This document shows, one piece after another, positions 17,271 through 26,664 of a stretch of DNA of 53,642 nt. Source of the stretch: Candidatus Acidiferrales bacterium (GTDB lineage Bacteria; Acidobacteriota; Terriglobia; Acidiferrales; UBA7541); the NCBI GenBank assembly GCA_030037525.1, contig JASHRC010000105.1, positions 1-53,642 on the forward strand. The letters run 5' to 3'. Both the position numbers and the translations under genes were made by a program. Under the pieces are notes generated by a model. That model was not told the DNA's origin. It was given only the letters and a program-made list of their open reading frames with translations, and did not search any database. How positions within the stretch are numbered: position 1 is the stretch's first letter; each line of letters starts with the position of its first letter.

Positions 17271-17793
17271 CGATCGACATCGATACGTGTCTGCCGCCAG
17301 ATTGCTCGATGATCCTCATCAAGCAGCCTCCACGATTGCTGGTCCGCAGAAGCCTGCCAGGCCCGCCTTGAAACAGGCGAAATGCGAACTGTGGTGCCGA
17401 GGAACCTACAAGGGCCAGGCCTCTTGTGAACGTCTGGTTGAGCAGCAAGGCATACCGTGCACCTGCTTAAAAGAAAAATCTGCCTTTGGCGGTTTCTTTC
17501 GCGTTGGTGTAAACCTACGTTGCTACCAACGTACCACACTCATGGGCCCGCTGGTCTCAAGAAGAGCAGGGGGCGCACGAACACACTCGAGTTCTCGACA
17601 ATGGTGAGCCTTGGATTCAGGAGGAGCCAAGACCAATCAATGAGATAGCTAAACGCATTCTTCCTTTGAGGGACACACTCAAACGATTCCCCGGAGCCTG
17701 GTCAAACGATTAGTCGCGGAAGGAATCGTGAGTTACACTCGGGCTGCGAATAGTTCGGAGGCAGGCGAGATTTGTGGGGGGGGGAGGAATTTC
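17271..17793. other. Intergenic, no gene seen
   Basis: About 520 bp between the padR remnant and the quinoprotein gene. Only short frames without family resemblance were found. It must hold the promoter of the downstream gene, but no convincing promoter was identified. Confidence 0.5.
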
Positions 17794-19833
17794 ATGAAAA
17801 TAATTGTGAAGCTGGGCCTATTGCTGGCGGTTATCGCGGCTCCCGTTTTTGCGGCGAGCGAGTGGTCGACCGTTGACGGCAACCAAAGCAACACGCGCTA
17901 CTCGTCGCTCTCGCAGATCAACGCACAGAACGTCACGAAATTGGGCGGAGCGTGGGTGTCGGACAAGATCACGCCGGCGCCAAGCTCCCGCGCGATGCCC
18001 GTGATCGATAACGGGCTGATGATCTTCACTGCCCCGCCGTTTATTTATGCGGTCAACATCAGCAATGGACAGATCGCGTGGAAATATCGCACGGCGCCCG
18101 GCGAGGGAGGCCTGTTTGGACCTCCTGGTTCTCCGGCGCGAGAAGGCGTCGCGGTCAGCGAAGGCCTCGTGTTTGCGGGCCTTTCGGATTCGAGTCTGAT
18201 TGCGCTTCGCGAGCAGACGGGCGAGCTCGTCTGGAGAGTTAGCCTCACGGCGCCATCGGGCGAGCCAACCGGTGCGCCCTCAGGCGCGCCGCTCTATGCT
18301 GATGGACTCGTCTCGATCGGCACGAACGCGGACTACGGATATCGCGGCCAGATCATCGCTGTCGACGCAAAGACTGGGAAGGAAGCATGGCGTTTCTTCG
18401 TGGTACCGTCGCCGGGCGAGCCGGGATTCGACACGTGGCCGAAAAACAACAACGCATGGAAGCACGGCGGCGGCGCCGTCTGGCTGGTTGGTACGTTCGA
18501 CCCGGAATTGGATGAGGTGTTCTACGCGACCGGCAACGCGGTCCCGCAGTACGGCGGCGAAAACCGGCCAGGCGATAATTTGTTCACCGATTCGGTAGTT
18601 GCGCTCGAAGCCAAAACCGGCAAGCTGCGCTGGCATTATCAAATCGTCCGGCATGACATCTGGGAAGCCGATGTCGCGGAGCCGCCGATTTTGTTCGATG
18701 CGCAGGTCAACGGGCAAACCCACAAGGCCGTTGCTGCGATGCGCACGGACGGCTACCTCTTCATGGTCGATCGCGTGACCGGCAAGCCGCTCGGCAAGAC
18801 TGAAGACCGGCGCGTGCCGCAGGATGCCTTCCAGAAGACTTCGCCAACGCAGCCTTATCCCGTGGGCGCGCAGCCCGTCCTGCCGGATTGCGACTACTGG
18901 AAGACGCAGTCGCTGCCGAAAGGCTTCGAATTGGGCTGCTTCTTCACACCCGCATCCGCAGAGAAACCGAATGTGCTGGCGCCGGTGTATGGCATGCGCG
19001 CCACGCCGATGGCATTCGATCCGCAGACTCAATTTTTCTACGCGACCGGAAATGCCGCGCTACAGTGGTTCCGGCGCGCGGAGGATCCGGACTTCTTCAG
19101 TCTCACCTTTAGCCAGCGTGTGCCCGGCTTGAACAAGCTGGGTTATGGAGTGCTCGCAGCGATCGATAGCCGCACGGACAAGATCGCCTGGAAGAAGGAA
19201 TTTCACGGCTCCGGACGCCCGAGCGGCGCACTCGCAACCGGCGGCGACCTCGTCTTCCAGATGCCCGGTGATGGAAATATACAAGCCTACGATGCGTCCA
19301 CGGGCGAGCTCTTGTGGCAGTTCCAGACGGGCGCTGCGGGCGGAAGTCCGCCGATCTCGTTTGAGAACGCAGGCGAACAGTACATCGCCACGGTTGTCGG
19401 CGGAAACGTATGGGCGTTCAAACTGGGCGGTACTCTCGCGCCGCGTCCGGCTCCTCCGACGCCGCCCGAAGCAGACTTCGCCGGAGCAGTCACGGACACG
19501 ACGACGATCGAGACCACCTCGCTGGACGCGGATATGGGTCTCACCGGCCACCACTATTTGACCGACGAATACGAGTTCAATCCGTATCGAGCACGCGTCA
19601 AAGCGGGAACGACGGTTCGATGGAGGAATAATGGCACGATCGACCACACCATCGTCGCGGTGGACGGATCTTGGACGACCGGCCTGCTGCATCCTCTCGA
19701 TATCGGCATGGTGACGTTCGATAAGCCCGGCACGTACACCTATATCTGCAAGGAACATCCCTGGGTCTACGGCCAGATCATCGTTGAACCCGCTCAAGAG
19801 TCGAAACAGCTATCCGGCAAAACGGAACCGTAG
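17794..19833 (+). CDS. PQQ-propeller quinoprotein fused to a cupredoxin domain
   Basis: A 679-residue exported protein. A signal peptide ('LGLLLAVIAAPVFAA') leads into an eight-bladed PQQ dehydrogenase-like propeller starting 'DGNQSNTRYSSLSQINAQNV' and carrying repeated 'D.KTGKEAWRF'-type blade motifs up to about residue 545. The C-terminal ~110 residues form a plastocyanin-like domain with probable copper ligands His618, Cys652 and His655 ('YICKEHPW'). The usual axial Met position is occupied by Tyr659. I infer periplasmic oxidation of an alcohol or sugar with electrons leaving through the copper domain. ATG 17794 follows a GGGGGGAGG ribosome binding site. Confidence 0.87.
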   Translation: MKIIVKLGLLLAVIAAPVFAASEWSTVDGNQSNTRYSSLSQINAQNVTKLGGAWVSDKITPAPSSRAMPVIDNGLMIFTAPPFIYAVNISNGQIAWKYRTAPGEGGLFGPPGSPAREGVAVSEGLVFAGLSDSSLIALREQTGELVWRVSLTAPSGEPTGAPSGAPLYADGLVSIGTNADYGYRGQIIAVDAKTGKEAWRFFVVPSPGEPGFDTWPKNNNAWKHGGGAVWLVGTFDPELDEVFYATGNAVPQYGGENRPGDNLFTDSVVALEAKTGKLRWHYQIVRHDIWEADVAEPPILFDAQVNGQTHKAVAAMRTDGYLFMVDRVTGKPLGKTEDRRVPQDAFQKTSPTQPYPVGAQPVLPDCDYWKTQSLPKGFELGCFFTPASAEKPNVLAPVYGMRATPMAFDPQTQFFYATGNAALQWFRRAEDPDFFSLTFSQRVPGLNKLGYGVLAAIDSRTDKIAWKKEFHGSGRPSGALATGGDLVFQMPGDGNIQAYDASTGELLWQFQTGAAGGSPPISFENAGEQYIATVVGGNVWAFKLGGTLAPRPAPPTPPEADFAGAVTDTTTIETTSLDADMGLTGHHYLTDEYEFNPYRARVKAGTTVRWRNNGTIDHTIVAVDGSWTTGLLHPLDIGMVTFDKPGTYTYICKEHPWVYGQIIVEPAQESKQLSGKTEP

Positions 19834-20202
19834 GTTCCGTCGATCGCCGAGGCAGTCTGAGCTGTGTGACGGATAGCGCCGTTCGTTGCTCTGGCGGTTT
19901 TGGTTCACCGTTGGCGGGATCTGCGCGGCTGCTAGCCGGACGCATACCAACGGCCGCTGGTGGCGGAAGGCCTGACATATCCATATCATTGTTCGAACGC
20001 TTTCACCTGAAATTCCCGTTAGCTCCCCCCTAACATGCGCCAGCCTGCCAAACTTTCGCCTGCACACATACCGTCTGCAGAGACATCGCCTGACGCTCCT
20101 CACTTGTCGCAGGGGCAAGTTGCGGGCACTCGACACCTTTCACAACACAGAAAGGTAGGTGAATGCTACCATACGCGACAATTCAGGTCCCGGAGCCAAT
20201 CG
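19834..20202. other. Intergenic, no gene seen
   Basis: No supported gene. The frame of the following cyclase is open back to 20035 but its upstream part is low-complexity and lacks a ribosome binding site. Confidence 0.5.
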
Positions 20203-21957
20203 ATGCCCGACAGCCCCAATAAACTGGATCCGCAGCCTAATTCCCCGCAGCCGGGCACTCAGTCAGGATCGCAAGTCATTGAGCGCAAACTAGCCACGAT
20301 TCTTTCCGCCGACGTTGCGGAATTCAGCCGCTTGATGAATGAAGACGAAGAGCAGACTCTTCGCACGTTTCGAGGTCACAAGAAAACCTTCGAGGCTCTG
20401 GTTCTCAACCATCACGGCCGCGTTTTCAACACTGCCGGTGACGCCATCCTTGCCGAATTCGCAAGCGCAGTAGAAGCAGTCCGCTGCGCGACTGACGTTC
20501 AGTCTGCCCTGCGCACGCGCAACGACCAGTTGCCGCCTCTCCGGCAGGTGCGGTTCCGCATCGGCATCAATCTCGGCGACGTGATGATCCAGGGCCAGGA
20601 TCTGCTAGGCGACGGCGTCAACGTGGCCGCTCGTCTGCAGACCGCGGCCGAACCGGGCGGCATCTGCATTTCCGGCAGCGTTCACGATCAGATCCGCAAC
20701 AAGCTTTCGCTCTCGTTCCAGTCGTTGGGTGAGCGAAGTTACAAGAATATCCCCCAGCCGGTGCGAACTTTTTCCATCGTGGAGGCCGAGGGCGGTGCGA
20801 CTCTTCCCAGTCCCAAACCCTCAAGCGCTTGGAAAAATCCCGCGATTTGGGTGGTTGCGGGTCTTCTGATCGTCGCCGGAGTTGCTTATGCGGCGTATGC
20901 GATTCACCAGCGCGGCAAAAACCGAACTGTGCCCCCAGCCGCTGCCACTGTTCCGCCGGCGTCTGCACCCACACCCTTAGCAGCGGTGTCCCCTGCGCCG
21001 AATTCAAGTACGGAGAAACCGGCAGTTGGCCAGCCCGAACCGAGCACGAACACCGCTCGGCCGGCCCAGCCCGAGGCAGCCGCAGACTCAACCGCTGCCA
21101 AGTCAGGTCTCTCGGCAGGCCATTCAACGCGCCTCGCCGACTCGGCGGAGCCGACAGCTTCCGTTCCTGCTAAATCGCCGCATCCAAACGCACGCGCCGG
21201 TCACTTCGATGGCCTCTACTCCGGGCCAGTTTGCTACGGCAAGACTCCAAAACTGCCCGTGAGCTGTTACCCGGCGCAGGGCACCGTTCGTGGCCACAGA
21301 ATTACCGGCAAGTGGCCGATGCCCAATGAACCCGGCGTCACGATGTTTCTGGAAGGCGAGATCAGTCCTTCCGGCGAACTCACCATCGTGATGCACAGCG
21401 ACCAAGCAGACGGCACCCGTGTAACAACCATCAATCTTAGCGGCAGGGTCCACGATGGCCTGCTCGAAGCACAAGGCAATTTCCTCAGGGGACGCCCAGC
21501 AAACCTGAACTGGCTTTTGACCAGCCACGACTCCCCGGTGCAACCGTCTGGAGTCGCCGGCCTGCAGCCGACGAGACCGGCGCAACCCGTCCAGCCGTCC
21601 CAAAGCTTTGGAGGCACCTGGGAACTCGTGAGCAGCACATTGAACGGTGCAACGCAGACCATCAAGCCAACTCGCATCACCATCACACAGAGTGGACCGC
21701 TGGTACGAATTAGCAATCAGGAGCTTCGCCTGACGAGCGAGGGCACCCTAACATACAAGCAATTTTACGCGCGCGACGGGCAACACGGACATAAGGTCGA
21801 GACGCAAGACCAAGCAGACCTGATCGACACTTTTAGCTGGAGAATTGAGGGTTCCGTGCTCGTTTTCGAGACAGTGTTCGACTACAGGACGCCGAACTAC
21901 GGCCATCCTGTGGGTAAGCTAGTTCGAATCATGGAATACCGCCGGGTCACTCCTTGA
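20203..21957 (+). CDS. Membrane class III adenylate/guanylate cyclase
   Basis: A 584-residue protein. Residues about 27-200 are a class III nucleotidyl cyclase domain of the bacterial 'ATILSADVAEFSRLM' subgroup: metal-binding Asp37 and Asp80 ('NTAGDAILAEF'), then 'INLGDVMIQGQDLLGDGVNV' with the purine/transition-state region. A single transmembrane helix follows ('IWVVAGLLIVAGVAYAAYAI'), then a Pro/Ala/Ser-rich linker of about 100 residues and a periplasmic C-terminal part with two beta-rich segments ('FDGLYSGPVCYG' and 'FGGTWELVSSTLNG'). The catalytic domain is thus cytoplasmic and N-terminal, with a possible sensor outside, the reverse of the common order. It probably makes cAMP or cGMP. 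ATG 20203 has GGAG upstream. Confidence 0.85.
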   Translation: MPDSPNKLDPQPNSPQPGTQSGSQVIERKLATILSADVAEFSRLMNEDEEQTLRTFRGHKKTFEALVLNHHGRVFNTAGDAILAEFASAVEAVRCATDVQSALRTRNDQLPPLRQVRFRIGINLGDVMIQGQDLLGDGVNVAARLQTAAEPGGICISGSVHDQIRNKLSLSFQSLGERSYKNIPQPVRTFSIVEAEGGATLPSPKPSSAWKNPAIWVVAGLLIVAGVAYAAYAIHQRGKNRTVPPAAATVPPASAPTPLAAVSPAPNSSTEKPAVGQPEPSTNTARPAQPEAAADSTAAKSGLSAGHSTRLADSAEPTASVPAKSPHPNARAGHFDGLYSGPVCYGKTPKLPVSCYPAQGTVRGHRITGKWPMPNEPGVTMFLEGEISPSGELTIVMHSDQADGTRVTTINLSGRVHDGLLEAQGNFLRGRPANLNWLLTSHDSPVQPSGVAGLQPTRPAQPVQPSQSFGGTWELVSSTLNGATQTIKPTRITITQSGPLVRISNQELRLTSEGTLTYKQFYARDGQHGHKVETQDQADLIDTFSWRIEGSVLVFETVFDYRTPNYGHPVGKLVRIMEYRRVTP

Positions 21958-22024
21958 GCGGAACCGCGACGCGCAGGTGGTCCAGGGCGGACAGCAATAT
22001 CCCGGATTCAATGAAACATCGTTT

Positions 22025-22363
22025 TTCGGACTATCGAACGTGGTGGTAGCCGAACACTCCGCCGCGCGCGGAATTCCCGAAGGAGTGCCCGAGGAACAGC
22101 GAATCACGCAGAAGGAGGCTGCGGAGAGGAGCGGGTTGCATCGGACCCACTAAACCGGAATTGAACGTGGGACTAGGGACGTGTCGCTGGTGAATATCGA
22201 GAGGATCTCCAAAGCGCTGAAGAGGAGCCTGCCTGAAGCAAGCCCTCAGACTATTGCCAGGACCATAGGAGGCATGCGGGCGAAAGAGAATCATGATCCA
22301 AAACAGCGTGAACTCGGTATAATCCGCCAGCCCGACTGGGGCAGCAGCAACCTCAATCCATAG
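22025..22363 (+). pseudogene. XRE-family helix-turn-helix regulator, decayed
   Basis: One frame reads 'VVVAEHSAARGI', then 'ITQKEAAERSGLHRTH', a TAA where the family has Ile or Val, then 'GIERGTRDVSLVNIERISKA' and 'LKRSLPE', which is a complete Cro/CI-type helix-turn-helix. An insertion of 8-9 residues sits before the recognition helices. The TAA at about 22150 and the unrelated tail after 22245 show decay. It occupies the gap between the cyclase gene and the next hypothetical. Confidence 0.6.
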
Positions 22364-22377
22364 CAAAGGAGCACTCC

Positions 22378-22809
22378 ATGCTTGGTCCGCAGATCGAAGA
22401 AGGGCAGGGCAAGCGCACGGGACGCCGCATCATCGCCACCGAGCCCGAGCCGAAATTCGAGGCTACCGCCGAGGAGACGCAGAAGCTATTGGGCGTCGAA
22501 GGGATGACCATCATCACCTATACAGCCTCGATCAAGCCTGACGGAAGCCTCCACGGCGAAGGCGAGGGCGTCTTTCTGTCGCCCCAGGGAGATCGGGTCA
22601 CTTGGAAAGGCATCGGCGTCGGGAGGCTTACGGAGGGTGGCGCGATTCATTATTGCGGCTCGCTCAGCTTCACCACCACGTCCCAGAAGCTCGCCAAGCT
22701 GAATGGGATCTCCGGGGTGTTTCAATGGGAGATCGACGCCCAGGGCAACACGCATTCCAAGATCTGGGAGTATGCACCGGCGGGGGTCGGCCGGGGCGCG
22801 GCAGCCTAG
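22378..22809 (+). CDS. Conserved hypothetical, beta-barrel-like
   Basis: A 143-residue cytoplasmic protein with AGGAG 7 bp before its ATG. The sequence alternates short beta strands and turns ('IITYTASIKPDGSLHGEGEG', 'GDRVTWKGIGVGRL', 'IHYCGSLSFTTTS', 'GVFQWEIDAQGNTHSKIWEY'), suggesting a small closed barrel of the allene-oxide-cyclase or lipocalin type. I recognise no named family and no catalytic motif. No signal peptide is present. It is likely a real gene because of its ribosome binding site and strand pattern; function unknown. Confidence 0.65.
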   Translation: MLGPQIEEGQGKRTGRRIIATEPEPKFEATAEETQKLLGVEGMTIITYTASIKPDGSLHGEGEGVFLSPQGDRVTWKGIGVGRLTEGGAIHYCGSLSFTTTSQKLAKLNGISGVFQWEIDAQGNTHSKIWEYAPAGVGRGAAA

Positions 22810-22870
22810 ATTCAACGTGGAAGAGGCAGGCCGAAGATAATCCGCCGCCGATGTAAGGTAGGAGCTGTCG

Positions 22871-23059
22871 GTGGACGAGTCGATCTCTGAAAGCTCCGCC
22901 TGGCAGCTCGCGGTCGCACAAGCGATCGAAGTGCTCGTGAACGGCGGAGCAGGAATGTGGGTTCACGTGGCGAAAATTTCGCGGGCTGGAGCTCTGCCGT
23001 CAGATACATTTGACTTACCTGGGCACGAATGGCATCGCGTCACCGACACGGTGAGGTAG
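22871..23059 (+). CDS. Possible small protein, unknown
   Basis: A 62-codon frame starting with GTG at 22871, 7 bp after AGGAG. The product is acidic at the N-terminus and contains an amphipathic helix ('AWQLAVAQAIEVLVNGGAGM'). No family is recognised. It fills the 314-bp gap between two convergent genes; the ribosome binding site is the main support. Confidence 0.3.
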   Translation: MDESISESSAWQLAVAQAIEVLVNGGAGMWVHVAKISRAGALPSDTFDLPGHEWHRVTDTVR

Positions 23060-23123
23060 GTCATCACTCACTTCAGAATGGGAATACAAGGATCGGCATC
23101 CTTCCAAGCGGCGCGGGCCCTTC

Positions 23124-24032
23124 TTAAAGGACCTTGTCAAGAAACTCCGAGAGTACTTGGGCAAAGACGCGGGGGTTGTCCCCCTGCACTGTATGCCCTG
23201 CCTCGCCCACCTGCGCATAATGCCCGTCGGAGAACTGAGTGGCCAGCTTCTGCGCATCCTCGCTGGTGAATATATCGCTGAGGCTGCCCTGCACGATGAG
23301 CGTTGGACAGCTCACCTGTTTGGCTTGCCCGAAGCGTTCCGTTAGCCGTTCACGTTCGTGTTCCCGTTTACGGATGTCATGCCACATCCGGAGATCATTT
23401 TTCCTCACCCATTTCCCGCTGGGTTTTTGACGAAAATTGTGCAGCAGACTGCGCCGCAAGAGCCGCGGATCGCGGCGTGGGTTGAACTCCATGGCTTTCC
23501 GAAGGATCTCTTCGAAGGAATCCAGTTCCGCGGTTTCGTTTACGAAGTCAACAATTCGCCTGGCGCCTTTCACCAGCATGGTTGGTCCGGCATCTACGAG
23601 CACCAGAGCGGCGAGACGGTGGCTGTGGTGGAAGGCGTAGTTAAAGGCGTTGAAGCCACCCATGGAATGGCCCACCAGCACAAACTGATCGAGGTTCAGG
23701 TGATCCGCGAACGCTTCGAGATCTCCACGGTGGGCATCGCCACTGTAGTCGGCATCCTCAGACCAAGCGCTTTCACCGTGCCCACGGTGGTCAACGGCAA
23801 GGCAATGATACTGTTGCCGCAACGCCAGGCACACAACGTCCCAGGTGTGCGCATTGAGAGCTGCTCCATGGAGAAATACGATGGGCCGACGCCCGGCAGT
23901 ACCCCAGTCCAAATAGTGGAGCCGCATCCGTGATATGGTAATTTCGAGGCTTTTCGGCAATACGATCTCGGCTTCGACGCCTGATATTTTGGCTGCAAGT
24001 GCCAAATGCTCCAACTCTTCTGTTGACGCCAT
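23124..24032 (-). CDS. Alpha/beta hydrolase
   Basis: A 302-residue alpha/beta-fold hydrolase. The oxyanion-hole motif 'FLHGAALNAHTW' lies near residue 53, the nucleophile elbow is 'GHSMGG' with Ser123, the acid is in 'GSLSDIFTSEDAQ' and the histidine in 'GEAGHTVQGDNP'. There is no signal peptide, so it is cytoplasmic. The family covers esterases, lactonases, haloperoxidase-like and C-C hydrolases, and the substrate is not predictable. It is transcribed alone and converges on the small ORF downstream. Confidence 0.88.
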   Translation of the reverse strand: MASTEELEHLALAAKISGVEAEIVLPKSLEITISRMRLHYLDWGTAGRRPIVFLHGAALNAHTWDVVCLALRQQYHCLAVDHRGHGESAWSEDADYSGDAHRGDLEAFADHLNLDQFVLVGHSMGGFNAFNYAFHHSHRLAALVLVDAGPTMLVKGARRIVDFVNETAELDSFEEILRKAMEFNPRRDPRLLRRSLLHNFRQKPSGKWVRKNDLRMWHDIRKREHERERLTERFGQAKQVSCPTLIVQGSLSDIFTSEDAQKLATQFSDGHYAQVGEAGHTVQGDNPRVFAQVLSEFLDKVL

Positions 24033-24173
24033 GACCGGCTTTCCTACTTGCTCGACTTCGCTCCCTCGGCTCTCAGTTCCTTAACGAGACATCGGGCGGC
24101 ATTGGAACTGATCGCAAACGGCTCTCCAACATACATCACATTCTGGGAATAGCATCTTTTACTTCCTTCCCGA

Positions 24174-24550
24174 TTAACGGTGTTTCCTCCAGTTGCTTGC
24201 CGCACCAGACCAAGTTTCGTACACCTCTCCGGTCACCCACAATCGATGCAGCAGGACCGCCAACTTTCGCGCTACCGCCACTACCGCCCATTTCTTGGCC
24301 TTTTTCCCTCCTCGCGCCGCAAGCTTCCGTCCCCACCGCCGTCAACAGTCGACTCCCCAGGGAGAATGCGTTCCGGTCTCCATCGCTATACGACTCCGCG
24401 GCATCCTTCCAAAGGTCTGCTTCATCGCTTCCAAGGTTGTCGACCCCTTCCGTTCCAGGAGCATTTCGCCTGCTTCATCCAAAACGCACACGAACTGGAA
24501 CGATCTCCCAAATCCAGCCCAATCGTGAGCTGCCTGTCGAAAACGTGCAT
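24174..24550 (-). mobile_element. IS110-family element, internally deleted
   Basis: Starting at ATG 24550, the minus strand reads 'FDRQLTIGLDLGDRSSS', then in shifted frame 'DEAGEMLLE' and 'MPRSRIAMETGTHSPW', the N-terminal DEDD region of an IS110 transposase. Directly after 'SRLLTAVGTEA' it jumps to 'WAVVAVARKLAVLLHRLWVT' and 'GEVYE', the family's C-terminus, ending at TAA 24174. About 200 central codons are missing and at least two frameshifts are present. Confidence 0.75.
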
Positions 24551-24662
24551 TGCCGGTCTCCTTTTCTTTGTGCCTCGAGCACGTCCACTCCTCCCACCGT
24601 GATCCCTCCCGGAATCACCGTGTCGGGAGTGCCGGGAGTGGCCGGGACGCAAGGCTCGACTT

Positions 24663-25076
24663 TCACTGTGAAAGACCGATTCGTCGCACAACCTCCTTGA
24701 AACGGGAATCCGAGTGCAGAACGTCGAATTCGGGATCGCTCGTTACAAATGTTAAAAGCATCGATCGGTCGGAATAGGCTTTCTCGAGCATCCCCAGTGC
24801 CCGCTCCCTGTTGCCAATGCCTACATACACTTCGGCGAAGTTGTAGGCAGGCACATAGGTCTTTTTCGACCTTGCCTCAAGTTCTTCTAGAACATTTTCT
24901 GCATCACGCTTCCTGCCCGACGCCGCGTAGACGTGACCGAGCTCAGCCAGCGGCCTAGGTATCGAGTGTTCGGCCTCACGGGCTTTCTCACACTCTACAA
25001 TGGCACGTGGAAAGTCTCCCATGGCTTCGTAGGTTAACCCCAGAAGCATTCGGCCAAGCCAGTAATGTGAGTCCAT
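24663..25076 (-). CDS. TPR-repeat protein fragment
   Basis: A 137-residue protein made of about three tetratricopeptide repeats ('HYWLGRMLLGLTYEAMGDFP', 'IPRPLAELGHVYAASGRKRD', 'VPAYNFAEVYVGIGNRERAL') ending with 'DPEFDVLHSDSRFKEVVRRI', the usual C-terminus of long TPR proteins that carry an N-terminal signalling or DNA-binding domain. That N-terminal part is absent: in-frame stops lie just upstream of ATG 25076. It has an AGGAGG about 13 bp upstream. It is most likely the 3' remnant of a larger gene, though still an open frame. Confidence 0.6.
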   Translation of the reverse strand: MDSHYWLGRMLLGLTYEAMGDFPRAIVECEKAREAEHSIPRPLAELGHVYAASGRKRDAENVLEELEARSKKTYVPAYNFAEVYVGIGNRERALGMLEKAYSDRSMLLTFVTSDPEFDVLHSDSRFKEVVRRIGLSQ

Positions 25077-25175
25077 GCGTGCCTTGCTCGCTCCTCCTTT
25101 TCTCGCTTATCTGGTTCAGCCCGTTTCTCTAGCGCAATTCCCATCATTCCCGGCGACGCATGGGCGGTGGCTCTG

Positions 25176-26099
25176 CTATAACGGCGCGGCCACTCTCTTG
25201 GCCGGAGCCGTTGTGATGGCGATGACACTTATCAGCACTAGCAGCGTACCGAGAATGGTACGCAAGCCGAGAGATTCGCCCGCAAGGAAATATCCGAGGA
25301 GCACCGCGACGACCGGATTGACGTAAGCGTACGTGCCGACTTTCGTCGGCGACTCGTGGTGGACCAGCCAGAGGTACGCCGTAAACGCGACGATCGAGCC
25401 CGCGACAATCAGATACACAAGCGAAAACCACGCCGCGCGCGAAATCGCGGCAGGATGAAAATTCCGAAATTCGCCGAGCGCCGCGGAGGCAAGCGCAAGA
25501 AGGGTTCCGCCTGCCAGCATTTGCGCTCCGGAACTCACTATCTTCGAGGACGGAAGCGTGAGCTTGCGCGCCATGACGGTTCCGAAGCCCCAGCTCATCG
25601 ATGCGCCGATGAGCGCGAGCGCGCCGATTCTGTCGATCGGCTGCCCGCCTAGATTCAGCGAGCGACTCACCAGCACGGCGACTCCGGTGATGCCGCTCAG
25701 CAGCGCGAATGCGAGCCAAAGCGTCAATCTTTGCGTTCGCAGGAAAATAATTTCGGAGAGCGCGATAAAAATGGGGATGCCCGCCATCATCACGGCAGTG
25801 AGTCCCGAAGGCACGCGCTGCTCGGCCCAGAAGACTAAACCGTAGTCGAGCAGGAAAAACAGAATTGCGAGCACGCCGATTGCTCGCCACTGGCGACGAT
25901 CCGGTGGGCGTTCGCCGGTCGCGAACGTCCAGAGGCACACGGTGCCTCCGGCGATCAAGAATCGCAGCGCGGCCATCAGGAGCGGCGGAAATTCGCGGAC
26001 TCCGATGCGAATCGCGAGGTACGTCGAGCCCCAGACGAAATAGATGATGGCGAATGCGAGGAGCGTCTTCCACGTAGAGCGATGCGTGTGGGGGTACAT
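25176..26099 (-). CDS. EamA/DMT-family transporter
   Basis: A 307-residue inner-membrane permease with ten predicted helices in two EamA repeats; the first starts 'LLAFAIIYFVWGSTYLAIRI' and the second near 'GALALIGASMSWGFGTVMAR'. The motif 'VWGSTYLAI' is typical of the YedA/RhaT-like drug/metabolite exporter group. Substrate unknown. The frame is open 15 codons upstream (Met at 26144), but those residues are Pro-rich and unlike the family, so ATG 26099 is preferred; neither start has a good ribosome binding site. Monocistronic. Confidence 0.88.
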   Translation of the reverse strand: MYPHTHRSTWKTLLAFAIIYFVWGSTYLAIRIGVREFPPLLMAALRFLIAGGTVCLWTFATGERPPDRRQWRAIGVLAILFFLLDYGLVFWAEQRVPSGLTAVMMAGIPIFIALSEIIFLRTQRLTLWLAFALLSGITGVAVLVSRSLNLGGQPIDRIGALALIGASMSWGFGTVMARKLTLPSSKIVSSGAQMLAGGTLLALASAALGEFRNFHPAAISRAAWFSLVYLIVAGSIVAFTAYLWLVHHESPTKVGTYAYVNPVVAVLLGYFLAGESLGLRTILGTLLVLISVIAITTAPAKRVAAPL

Positions 26100-26167
26100 G
26101 AATGATTCTGGCGGCCAGTATGACGCAGGAGGAATCCGAGGCATAGAGCCGCGTCGAAACAGGAAGC

Positions 26168-26639
26168 GGCCAATTTGGATTCAGCAAGATGTTCTGGGCC
26201 AGCCGCTTGAGACACCTGGCACATCTCAAATGCCGTCCATCGCGGCCATGCTCAGGACATTCGTTGGGCGTCGAACTTCAGGTTTCCTGTTTTGCTCGAA
26301 GAATGGGAAACCTCTCCTGCAATCGAATATCCTGAGGCGCTGGCTCCGTCCGCTTCTGGACGAAGCCAGGCAGCCAAAAGCGGGCGCACATGCCTTCCGG
26401 CGATTTCGGACTACACAATAGAGACGGCGTTAAGGAAGCAGCATACGCCTGAAGACTTGATCCGCTTTTGGCTTGGCCATGCCAACCGCAGTATCACCGG
26501 TGCGTATTCGAAGCTCCACGAGGATGTGGCGTTTCGGAAAAAAGTTGCGGAGCAAGTGGGAATCGGTTTTGATCTTCCGGCTGAAAAGCTCGAGGTTGCA
26601 CCCAATTGCACCAGCGAACTGTTGTCAACTTTCGCGTAA
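26168..26639 (+). pseudogene. Tyrosine recombinase, C-terminal remnant, frameshifted
   Basis: Plus-strand sequence reads 'SGFLFCSKNGKPLLQSNILR' and 'HAFRRFRTT' (His-x-x-Arg box) in one frame, then after a shift near 26410 'EDLIRFWLGHANRSITGAYS' (second His and catalytic Tyr) to the stop at 26637-26639. This is the catalytic domain of a phage or island integrase without its N-terminal half. It ends 25 bp before the duplicated tRNA-Asn 3' segment. Confidence 0.75.
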
Positions 26640-26664
26640 GGAACTGAAATCAAAGAGGAAGAAT

